Below are positions 1-9,800 of a stretch of DNA of 64,000 nucleotides, piece after piece; position 1 is the stretch's first letter; the number at the start of each line of letters is the position of its first letter. The DNA comes from Gymnogyps californianus (lineage: Eukaryota > Chordata > Aves > Accipitriformes > Cathartidae): assembly GCF_018139145.2 (NCBI RefSeq), contig NC_059481.1, positions 17,224,368 to 17,288,367 on the forward strand, read 5' to 3'. The position numbers and the translations under genes are program-made. The notes under the pieces were generated by a model. It did not search any database and was not told where the DNA came from. It worked only from the letters and a program-made list of their open reading frames with translations.

Positions 1-113
1 ATGGGGCTTTGAGCAACCTGGTCTGGTGGAAGGTGTCCCTGTCCATGGCAGGGGGGTTGGAACTAGGGATCTTTAAGGTCCCTTCCAACTCAAATCATTC
101 TATGATTCTATGA
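1..113 (+). mobile_element. CR1 LINE, 3' terminal part (cut by window edge)
   Basis: This is the 3' untranslated tail of a chicken-repeat-1 non-LTR retrotransposon. The diagnostic string CTTTAAGGTCCCTTCCAACT lies at 71-90, and the element ends in the short tandem ATTCTATGATTCTATGA at about 97-113, the hallmark CR1 terminus, rather than in poly-A. The copy runs off the left edge of the window, so its true 5' end and length are unknown. It retains the family 3' end with few visible changes, so it is younger than the other LINE fragments described here. CR1 copies are normally 5'-truncated and inactive, and nothing here suggests coding capacity. Confidence 0.94.
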
Positions 114-2929
114 TAAAATGCCAAGGGAATTGTCTGCATTTTAAAAAATTGGACTCAACCACAAGTGATTATCTCAATGCTGGAATTGCGGAGCAGAAAA
201 ACATCAGAGCAGAGGATCAGCATCGTTCCCTTGAGCTTGAAGCCTGAGCTTGCTGGCTGCGCTGTCAGCTGGGAGGGTGGGTGGCAAGGGGGGCTGAGCC
301 CACGGGTACAAGCTCTACAGGGAGGAAAGCTTGCCTCCAACTATGGGATGCCCTTTGCCCTATCCTGTATGGCTGCTGGAAGAGAGGATGAGGTGACATC
401 TGAAGAAGTGGGTGGAGGTGTGTGGAAGCGGTGGCTTTGTTTCTGGCATGGTCAATTTGGCTCTTTGAGGAATCTTGTGTTTCCCAGTTCTGTAGTGGAG
501 ACTGTGGGAGATGGTTTGCATTTGTTTTCCTTTGGGAACATAGTTGCCAGGCAATTATTTTACACCCTGTAGCACTGCAGACATGTCTCTTCAAGTCCAA
601 TCTCTTACCACATAACTGAGAAAATGTATTTTACATTAAAAAGAAGCCTTTTAAAAAGGCCCTTCAGGCATAAAGTCAATGTGTTTTCTATATATAACCC
701 TGTATTGTTAATACAATGAACTTATCTGTAGACTCTGTGGGTGAATATGACTTGATCATTGGAGATACGAACAATATGATATTCATTTTCAATGCACTGT
801 GTATCTGACTCCATCATGGTGCCCCCAGCCTTCAGTTCATTTCTTAGTGATAAAGTGGGGCAATAGTGTGAAGCAGGTTTGTGGATTGCATTTTTGCTGA
901 GCATTAATATAAAATAAACAGGCTATAGAGAGAAGAAATTTCCCTTGATTCAGAAATGCCAAGATCTGTAGATTTGGGACAGACAGGAATGATGAATGTG
1001 AGCATGTATTATTGAAATAAGTCCAGAATGGCATGACAAAAGCTTCCCTGGATTTAGTTACAGGGGTTGCAATATAAGTTGCTTTGGCTGGAAAATTTTA
1101 AGGTGGTGATTGATTTCTTTTCTTTTTTTTTTTTTGACGTGGGTCATTTATCACTGTGTGCATTGTGTGAGATCATTTTCCTTTTTCAGTCATTGAAGAG
1201 TGTTTTACAGTGGACTTAGGAGGCCCCTTTAGCCCAGGTCCTTTTGAGGTTAGTCTTCGAAATCACCCGGGACAAACGCGTGTGTGCAGACTTCTGTGGC
1301 TCTAAGAAGAGGAGATAGTGAAAGCATGGTATAAGTTTTAATTACTTGTTATTGTATGTTACGCGGTGTGTTCACAGAAAGGCAGAAGGCTGGGTTACAC
1401 GATCTTTCTAGATCCCGAGCCTGCTTTCTGTGTGAGCAAGGTGTGCAGATGCCCAACCTGATTTAGTTTACGGTGGTCCAATTGACTGATCTGGTGTCAA
1501 CTTAGTGTGGAGGAGCATGAACTTGTGGAGTAGCAACAGCCACACAGTCCTGTTGATCTCTGTAATGCCATAGCTAAATCTTGGTGGAGCTGCTCTTAAA
1601 AACTGGGTGGGAGATGTCTGGAGTGAGTGAAATGGGAATCCCGCTGGAGACAGAGGATGCAGTTAGAGACAGAAAGGCAGTTCCTATCAAAGGGGGTGGT
1701 GGAGGCCTTGAGACGTGGAAAAAGGCAGCGAGGCTGGCACGATTGAGGGCTCTGTACAGTGCTGCAGCTCAAGTACTTTGCTGGTCAGAGCCTCAGTGAC
1801 CTGCTAAGGACTGATCTGCAGGACAGACAGGAGGACCTAAGAGTAGCAGGCAAGGTACAGCTGTCTTTAGCACAGGCGCATACCCATACGAAGCTGTAGC
1901 TTCAGTGCTGTTCCCAACATGGTGGGCATTGGCATTTGCTATGATTACAATGCTGTCTTTACCTCTGTCCTCTCATGCCTTCTTTGGACTTGTCTGGTCC
2001 AGTGGGTGGTTTCACACTGCTAACTTTTTGGGGTCAAAGCGCATGTCTCTCGTATCTTGTCTGCGTGGATTTTACTGGATGTTGTAATAGCTTCCTGGTA
2101 ACTGTTTTCATCTTCGGTTAGAAGCTTTTTTAACTGAATATCCTCTTAATCTATTCTTTCCAGCCCTGGCAAAACAGCTGTGTAAATTGACAGGAGCCAG
2201 GAAATAGCAGCTTCACAGCTAATAACGTGGGCTCCCGGTGTTTCCCGCTGTGTTTTAGCAGGAGGTTGTCCATCTGAAGCCGCTGTGCTGCCGCACCACT
2301 CCATTCCCCGCATCCCTGCTATTGAACCAACATCCACAAGGGCTGCACTCCTGAATGCTCAACCTGGTCTCAGCACACAGGGACTCTATAATCCTTGCAG
2401 CCTGTTCACATGACGTCAGTATTTTACAGGGACCTGTCGTGTCTTTTGCAACATTTTATGTAACTCTTGATAAACAGAGTTAGTGTCTAGGATCAGTGAT
2501 AGCTTATCTGCTGGGGAGCAGGCTTGTGAAAGGAAATACAGGCAGTACAGTGCTCTTTTATCTAACAGTTACAAGGGCACTGGGAGCATCCCACATGCAA
2601 ACTGCAAGTATTTAGTCAGGTTACACCTTATATGCAGGAAGCCCCATAAAGGTGGGGTATAGAGGAGGGTGGGAGAATGATTCTAGCCGTGGGCAGAGGT
2701 TTGTTTTGAATAAATGCAGGTAACATCTCTGCTGTGCTAATGCTGATTTTGTAGTTGGCCTGTGTATTTAAGGTCACAGCCAATGTCAAAGCAAGAATTT
2801 GGGCTGTGCTGTCTGGGCTGCAGCCACCCTGGATGTAATGCAGTTGTGTTCCTGGTGTTCTCTGGCTAAAAATCTGCATGTTGACAGTTTATTTCCCAGC
2901 CCTATTTTTATTTTGGCGTAGTTTGTCTG

Positions 2930-2967
2930 CCCCTGCCCGCCCCTCCCCCCCCCCCCCCCCCCCCCCC
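2930..2967. repeat. C-rich tract with 23-C homopolymer
   Basis: A C-rich stretch ends in an uninterrupted run of 23 C (2945-2967), preceded by shorter C runs broken by single T or G bases. The complementary strand is G-rich and could fold into G-quadruplexes, and the C strand could form an i-motif; both are inferences from composition. The run length is likely polymorphic and may be mis-sized in the assembly. Confidence 0.9.
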
Positions 2968-3660
2968 GGACTGTCAGTATTTTGGAGGCTACTCTGCTGA
3001 TGCTGGTCTCAGCACTTTGTACTTGGATGCTGTTTTCCTCTGGATGCTCAAGGCTGATGTGATGGTTTTGTTCTTTCACCGTGTCCCTCCCTGCACCCTG
3101 TACCCCACTTAGTAAAGGCAGAGCTGGTAGCACTGGGTGGCAGTGCTACAGCCAGGAGGAGCAAGCTGGGAAATGCAGTGTGGTCTGGCCGGAGGATGGA
3201 GGAGAACTCCTGCCAGCTTTTATCAGGAGGGTTGGAGTTTGCTTTGTGTCGTTGTCCTCCTCCTCCTTTTGTTTCAATCTCTTCACTAAAGCAAAGCAAG
3301 AAACTGTTAGGGGATGGTGAAACTCTGTTTCCCTATTGAGTGGTTTAGCTTTTGTAAAAAGGAAGAGAACTACTGAAGTCCCACTGAAATAAGAGCAGAA
3401 TGAGAATTGGGACTTCTGGTTTTGGTTCCCAGGTTTGTCACCGATTTACTGTCCCTGTCACTGTGAATTGCACTTAGAAATGGTGCAGTCTTTTATCTGA
3501 AATCCAGCCGTCCAATATCTGACCCTTGTAAGGTGCGGCACCCAAGTGTTTCTAAATACCATCCTGCTTTCTAGCCACTTGTATGTATGGTAAAAGCCTA
3601 AAATTTGGCAGCCAGGTCGAAATGTGGGAGAGGCTTCCAAAGCTAGTTAATACCGGTTGG

Positions 3661-3800
3661 CCTTGGGAAATCACTTCTGTTGGCTTTCAATCTTCCAGCC
3701 TAAACTATTCCATCACAAATTAATTTTGTTGACTGTACTTGTCTCATTAATATTTGGCTCTCTATGCCTCAGTTTACACAGCCGTAATGAGTAATTATGA
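3661..3800 (+). mobile_element. MIR-like ancient SINE fragment
   Basis: Two short blocks in the right order recall the MIR core: CCTTGGGAAATCACTTC at 3661-3677 and CTCTCTATGCCTCAGTTTACAC near 3758-3780. They are separated by about 80 bp, more than the consensus spacing, so either an insertion or chance similarity is possible. This is the weakest of the MIR-like calls together with the one near 18.6 kb. Confidence 0.38.
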
Positions 3801-5329
3801 GTTTCCAATCTAGGTACAGCTCAGAAATGAGCACCATGGACATGATTTTGCACTCTCAGAGTTATATACTCATCTTGGAGAGATTCCCCGTGCTGCCAAA
3901 ATTGGTGTTCATGAGACCTCAGCTATAGCTGAGTTCTTCTAGGGACGTGCTGGAGGTGGTAGCATGAAGGAGAGCTCCCATAGCAGGGCCTTTGCATCGC
4001 TTAGAGTTTGTTGGTGTTTGCTGTGTGGTGTTGAAGTCTGGAGTCCTACCAGTCTGACCGCACCAGCCCTGTTAGATCACACCTTGCAATAAAACCAGTC
4101 TTGTGTCGTGGATGATAAATGTAGCTCTGTCGCATGAGTACCTGGTGGGGCTGCCTGGGGCAATGCGATGTTGTCCGTATCCCTCCACCTTGGTGTGCCT
4201 TGCTTTGAAAATACCAATATAGTGTTTTCTAGCAGTGTCTGTCCCCATCTGCTCAGCTGTGTCGCCCTGGCTCCCATGGCGGGTTGGGAACAGTGATGTT
4301 GGTGTTAGATGTGTGCTCAAGCACTGCTCGCCGAGCAGTGTGGCCGAGGTCGCTGGAGCGGGGACAGGCCGTGCTGTGCCCTCGCACAAGAGGACGTTGT
4401 TTCCCCTGGTGAATCACAGAGCCGTTTCATCCCAACAGGTACCTGTACCCGGTGTTTCAGATGAAGTGGTGATCTCCTCTCCCCCTGACACGCACATCTT
4501 CACTTGGCTTTGGCATGGGGAAGAATTATTGCTATTGCATTTCCTAGAGTCATAGGGTTTGATTTTTAGGTTTTGGTGTTTGGGGTTTTTTTTTGCCTTG
4601 CTCAGTTCTTGGCTCTTTAGAGGGGGAGGATTACAGTGGTAGTATAAAATGATAACTGCCTGTATGGGATGAAGGCTGGATTTTCAGAAATCATTAAAAC
4701 AATCCAGTTTTGGAGATCTGACTTGGACACTTAATCAGGGTCAGGTTTGGGAGCTTTTGCTTATGCAAAGCAGCAGGAGTGGGTGGTTTCCATTTTTCCA
4801 TTTTGTTGCCAATGGGGCTGTCTTTGTCCAACAGTGCCCTGGTGTACCCTAACAGCGGCCAGCTGCCCCCGGAGGAGAGCTGCTGTCAGAATACTTTAAA
4901 GTCGGTCAGACTGGCTCCTGCTTCGTGAGGTTTATCAGCAAAGATTTTCAGTGCCTCCAGTGGGAGGCTATTTTTATTCTATCCAGGGGCTACCTTCTGC
5001 TCTGAGGTCTTTATCATATTTTTTTAATAGAAAAACCTGCCTGTTTTAGGACAACCTTAAATACCTTCATCTTTTGCAATCTGAAAAACAAGATAGTCTT
5101 TTACCCGAGGTAAAAGTTTTTGGCATTTCTGTGACGTGTTCAAAATTTTGTTTGTTATTTTTTTCCTGTATAAGGGGGACACCGCTATAGACATGAGAAT
5201 GCACTGAGTTTTCCCCTTTGAGCAGGGATGACAGCAAGTGAGGTACCTAATGTTTCATCGTCATACTCTGATCAGTGCTATGACTGTTGCAGAAAATCCA
5301 CGTTGTGTTTCATTGCACCATGTAATCAA

Positions 5330-5740
5330 GACTGGAAGAGCTCTCAAGAGATGATCTGGTTCATTTTCCTGCCCTATGGCAAGATCAGTCATACCTGTGT
5401 CTTTCCTGACAGATGCTGGTCTATGCTCTTTTAAAGACCTCTGCAGCCTCTCCAGGCAGCATATTTCAGTGCTTCACAATCCTTACCAGTAAAAGTCGGT
5501 TTCTCCCCACCTTGTATTTAACCTGAATCATCTCTGCTGCAGTTTAAACCTGTCACTTCTTGTCCTGCCCATTCTGAATACAAAGAACAGGTCATGCCTT
5601 TTCTCAGCAATGTTAAATATTTGAAGACTATTCATGTGCTTCTCTCTTCTTTGTGTTAAATAACCACTATTTGTTAAATCTTCCCTTCTTCGTGGTGGAT
5701 TAAATATTCTATGTAAACCTTAATTGCCCTATCTTCTAAA
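5330..5740 (-). mobile_element. Old CR1 LINE fragment, antisense
   Basis: The + strand reads like the reverse complement of a CR1 3' region. It contains, in order, a stretch resembling the 'dispute of the target, then CTGCAGCCTCTCCAGGCAGC' block (about 5441-5460), a 'TTTCAGTGCTTCACAATCCTTACCAGTAAAA' -like block (5465-5494), and the 'CACTTCTTGTCCTGCCCATT' block (5553-5572). It then continues with a diverged segment ending 'TTCAGACTAAACA'-like near 5670. The order and spacing match CR1 copies found throughout bird genomes, with heavy divergence, so this insertion is much older than the copy at the left edge. No reading frame survives. The exact ends are uncertain by some tens of bases. Confidence 0.72.
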
Positions 5741-6379
5741 ATATATTCTGTAAGCGATGATCCCAGTCATTAACTAATCCACAGTTTAAACCCTTTGATC
5801 AGCATTTTATTTATATACTTTAATAGAAGCCTTCTCTGCTGGCCAAATTGCCTATTTGTGCATCACTGTCTCTGACTGACTTGATGGCCTTGTGCTGGTG
5901 TGCGAGCCAAGTATCCACGAGGTTTTCTGCTGCTCGCTAAGGGCGATTCATTCCACGAGAAAGATTGAGTGCCCGGCATGCTGTGAGGCTTGGTGTGGTT
6001 TGTGTCTTGGTTCTGTGGGACAGCGTTTGCAACGTGAAGGCTGTGCATTCAAATAGAAAGTGAGCCCAAAGAGAGGCTAACCAGTCATGGAGTCATGGGT
6101 CTCTGCAGGCACCCAAAATATACATTGATGTACATGGAAGCTTGGAAGTGAACATGTGCTCAGACAGGTGGTAGGTTGTGAAATGTCACTTGGTATTAGG
6201 ACCTTCTGATGTGGCTGTATTTGAACAGTCAGATCATGCTTGGAGGTCAACTACTACTATACTGTGATTTGGATGTCCTTGATGTGTGGTTTTTGGCTCC
6301 AAGGGAAAGTCAAGGAAACTTATGCTTTAGCAGGACATATGGGGAGGACAGAAGGCAGGTCATATTCCCTTTCAGTAAT

Positions 6380-6403
6380 TTTCTCTGGATTTCTCTGTTG
6401 TAG
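6380..6403 (+). promoter_or_regulatory. SLCO3A1: 3' splice site (acceptor) of SLCO3A1 exon 2
   Basis: A pyrimidine-rich tract (TTTCTCTGGATTTCTCTGTTG) leads into TAG at 6401-6403. The AG is followed directly by GTGAGT, the first six bases of the exon, so the acceptor abuts a near-perfect donor motif. This position is preferred because it keeps the frame (GTG AGT GTT, Val-Ser-Val) that continues into unmistakable OATP protein. Confidence 0.88.
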
Positions 6404-6869
6404 GTGAGTGTTTTAACCACCTTGGAGCGGCGATTCAACCTTCAGAGTGCTGATGTGGGTGTCATTGCCAGCAGCTTCGAGATTGGCAACCTGGCTCTCA
6501 TCCTCTTCGTGAGCTACTTCGGAGCCCGAGGACACCGGCCACGCTTGATAGGATGTGGAGGGATAGTCATGGCCTTGGGTGCCCTCCTTTCCGCGTTGCC
6601 TGAATTTCTGACCCACCAGTACGAATATGAATCGGGAGAAATACGCTGGGGGGCTGAAGGGAGGGACGTGTGTGCTGCCAACGGGTCCACCAGTGATGAG
6701 GGACCAGACCCGGACCTTATCTGCAGGAATAGGACTGCTACCAACATGATGTACTTGCTGCTCATTGGAGCACAGGTCCTCCTGGGCATTGGTGCTACCC
6801 CTGTCCAGCCCCTGGGAGTTTCCTATATTGATGACCACGTGAGGCGGAAAGATTCCTCCCTGTACATAG
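6404..6869 (+). CDS. SLCO3A1: SLCO3A1 (OATP3A1) internal exon, probably exon 2
   Basis: Part of a sodium-independent organic anion transporter of the SLCO/OATP family, a plasma-membrane protein reported to carry prostaglandins, thyroid hormone and related anions. The exon encodes 155 complete residues plus the first base of a split glycine codon (phase 1 end). By exon residue: the second helix is about 18-40 (VGVIASSFEIGNLALILFVS), the basic cytoplasmic loop ARGHRPR is 41-47, and the third helix is about 48-69. The large extracellular loop is about 70-113, with N-glycosylation sequons NGS at 93 and NRT at 109. The fourth helix, about 114-139, carries the family signature GIGATPVQPLG and is followed by SYIDDH. 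From memory it aligns almost residue for residue with human OATP3A1 from about residue 61; the few differences fall in the extracellular loop. The first codon is GTG (valine, internal), not a start. There are no stops or frameshifts. The paralogues SLCO4A1 and SLCO2A1 fit clearly less well. Confidence 0.97.
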
Positions 6870-6875
6870 GTAAGG
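6867..6875 (+). promoter_or_regulatory. SLCO3A1: 5' splice site (donor) of SLCO3A1 exon 2
   Basis: The exon ends TACATAG and is followed by GTAAGG at 6870-6875, a strong U2-type donor. Splicing here leaves a single G that must be completed by GN from the next exon to give the glycine that follows LYI in OATP3A1. Reading through instead gives Lys-Ala-Leu and a stop at 6881-6883. Confidence 0.93.
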
Positions 6876-9800
6876 CTCTCTGAACTTCTCACTGAAGGCT
6901 TTCCTTGCGGGCTGGCATCTCACTCTTGTTTTCTGTTTGATGCCAGTGGAAGGGATGCCTTGAGGCCTCTTCCCCATGTGCTGCTGTGCTTGTGAAGGTA
7001 ACTTGGCATGGGTCTGTACACCAAGCAGTTGTAAGCAGCAGGGAAACACAGTGATATTTGCTTGTATTGTAGCAATGGTAAGGGTTGACAGCCATGGTGA
7101 TTATTACTGGGTGATTAGGAAGATGCTTGCTCCTTCTATTGTGTTTGTCCAGATTCCTTTTAGTTCTGATATTGGTGGCTTATGGTTGAGTTTTATCTGA
7201 AGAATTTCCAAGTGGCATATGTGACGATGATTTTTTTTTTTTCCCCCAAGATACCCTAGTTCCCCTCCTGTTCCAAAGCATTTGTCTGTGAGTGATCATT
7301 GCAGTACAAGGAGACTGAAAGGAGATGCATGGCTTGTCACTACCACCATCCCATTGTAGCAAGGCAGTACCTGTTACGGAGTAGGTGCTGTGACCCAGCA
7401 TGCTGTGGCAGAACCCCAGATAATGTGATCCCTGTAGCGGAATGGGATGCGGAAGCTGGTGAGGTCTATTTTGAGATATGGTGAGCCTGAAGTAGAACTC
7501 ATGATTCTGGTGATCATATTGCAATTCTTCCAGTTGGTTAAGATACGAAATTTGGCATCAGTTACCCAATGAAACATCTCTGTTATTGGGGTAAAGTGCT
7601 CATGGGTTTCAGCAGTAGTACTCTCTCCAGCAGGTTTAAAGAGGATGTTGCGGGTGAAGTTGTTCTCTGAAAAAACTTACCAGCTTGGCTCATTCTTCTT
7701 TCTGCAGGACTTGCCACTAGATAAATGGCTCCAATGCAATAAATCAGTGAAGTGTGTGCTGCTATTAATGTGATCCTTCTGCACTTGTTAGTATAGTTTC
7801 TAGTAACCAAGACTCTGCACTTGTTCCATCATCCCTGTCTTGACGTGACTTTCAACTGAATGGATGATCCCGTTACTGGTGTGCTGGTTTTTTTTTTTTT
7901 TTTTTTTGCAAAGACATTTTTATCAAGTCCCAAGCATAACTGAGTGCAGCTGGAGTATGACCATAGACAGCAAAGCTGAACAGTCCCGCCGACTTTCTGA
8001 ATGGTGTTCGGTGTCTTGGGATAGTGCAGAGGCCTGTTGGAAAGAGTAACTATACAGCATGCTATGGCATTCCTGGATGTATTGCTACTCTACTTAAAGA
8101 GGTTCTTCTGCATATTCAAACTGTGTCCATGTTTTCCTGTAACTGGCCATAAAATCATAGTATTTCAGCATTTAGCTTTGTCCTTGGATCATTATTCACC
8201 TTCACTTGGTTCTGTGTGAGGGATCCACTGGATAAAGCAGGATGATATGTAAAATACAAGATACTGTACAACCCGAGGGTGAATAATGAGACTAAATTCA
8301 CTGGAGCAACTTTGCCAACACCATAAATGATGAGCTGGAATTAAGAGTGATTCTAAGATTATCTATTATAAATAACCATATAGAGAAGCAGCAACTTCTT
8401 TCAGTCTGTTCCATGGGCATTTTTTAAGCAATGCTTCATGTCTGAGAACAGGATTGAGGAGGGTGCATGAGAGGAGGATTAGGAAGAGTGATTCTTTTTG
8501 TTCCTGAGATACATTCATCTTGTATGCTAAAATAACTTCTTTAAAGTTGGCAGTTCAACTGTAGCTGGGAAAATACTGCCAGAAAATGATTTCTGCTTAC
8601 TATACGCTGCTTCATTATTTTTCCTTCAGACATATGCTTCTAACCATGTTCCTTTCTACTGTTAGAGTTTAAAAAAAAAACCCAAGCATTTTGGGGTTGT
8701 TTGCTTTACTGGCTAATAATCATAATCTGAATTTGTACATATGAATTATGGGTTGCAGAAGAGTGCATGTGTATGCACACTCAACCAATCAGCCATACGA
8801 ACAATGAAGTTTAATATTTGCCCTGTCCCAGCCTATCCATCACAAGTAGGTTTTCAGATATGGGATGATTAATTCTTACAGCAACCTGCAATCAATTTGG
8901 CTAGTAGAAATAAAAGCTAACAGGAAAAAATTAGAGGAAAAAAATCTATTCTGTAAATGAATATAAATGGAGAAGCAGCTGGTGGAAATGTACGTGTCTT
9001 CTCAGGTTTGTGAATACTTGAGAGGAGGTCAAATTCCTCAGTTTAAAATGTTGTTTGAGAATTATTTGCTCAGATTTGTCTTTAACTTATTATTTTTGTT
9101 GATGTCATCAATACAATTTTCAGTGGCCTTAGCAGAAAGCTGGCTGAGCAGCTTACCCACTTCATTCTCCTCTGTTTCGCAGAGGAAATAACTGCAGAGT
9201 GTATACTGTCACTGTGCTGTATCACTTTGCTTTCTCATAATAGCATGCTTGCTCAGTAGGGGCTACACTGTGTGTGACCGGATAAAACGTTTTTGGGTAA
9301 GTTTCCCTCAGTTTAAATTAGGAGCAAATCTGGCATAGGTTGTTCTCTCAGGATAAAAAAATAATAACAGTGGTAATAGTCTGGCTGAACTTTCTATCAT
9401 GGCTGGCTGTGGTTGAGAAATGATTGGATTGACCAGTCCATACTGTCTTTAGTATATTGCTAACATTGAGTACATATATGCTGCATTTGGGCTGTATTGT
9501 GGCTGGGGGGGAAGTAAGTGGTCTCTCACCTGACAGCTAAGTACTAGTAATTGTTCACCTGCTGCAAGAAAAACCCCTCTTGTGTCCCAGAGCAGTGAAT
9601 TAGATAGGAATAACTCTGTGCACTGAGAGTTTTTTCTTTCTGAGTTGTACAAGAGTTCAGTGGAGTAACTTAATATAATATCTAATACAGTCTATTTGTG
9701 GTGAAATGACAATGCAGGAAGACTCCTCTAGTTTAAAAAAAAAAAAACACAAAACAAACCAAGAACCCAAGAACTTCCCCCCCCTCCCCCAACCTTCTTC

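Larger units (their letters stand above)
114..6403 (+). other. SLCO3A1: SLCO3A1 intron 1, distal part
   Basis: This is non-coding sequence upstream of the recognised exon, inferred to be the 3' part of intron 1 because the exon at 6404 starts with an internal, not an initiating, codon. It contains a C-rich tract at 2930-2967, a MIR-like fragment near 3661-3800 and an old CR1 fragment at about 5330-5740. Short open frames are scattered on both strands, but none shows a recognisable domain or coding-like composition. No upstream SLCO3A1 exon 1 was found, as expected if that exon lies beyond the left edge. I see nothing else I can support here. Confidence 0.75.

Noticed and set aside
6870..6883. 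Read-through of the SLCO3A1 exon into Lys-Ala-Leu-stop as a natural C-terminus
   Set aside because: The donor GTAAGG lies exactly where the family protein requires a split glycine codon; the extra residues are intronic.
6413..6892. Long open frames on the minus strand opposite the SLCO3A1 exon
   Set aside because: They are shadows of the conserved sense exon and encode nothing recognisable.
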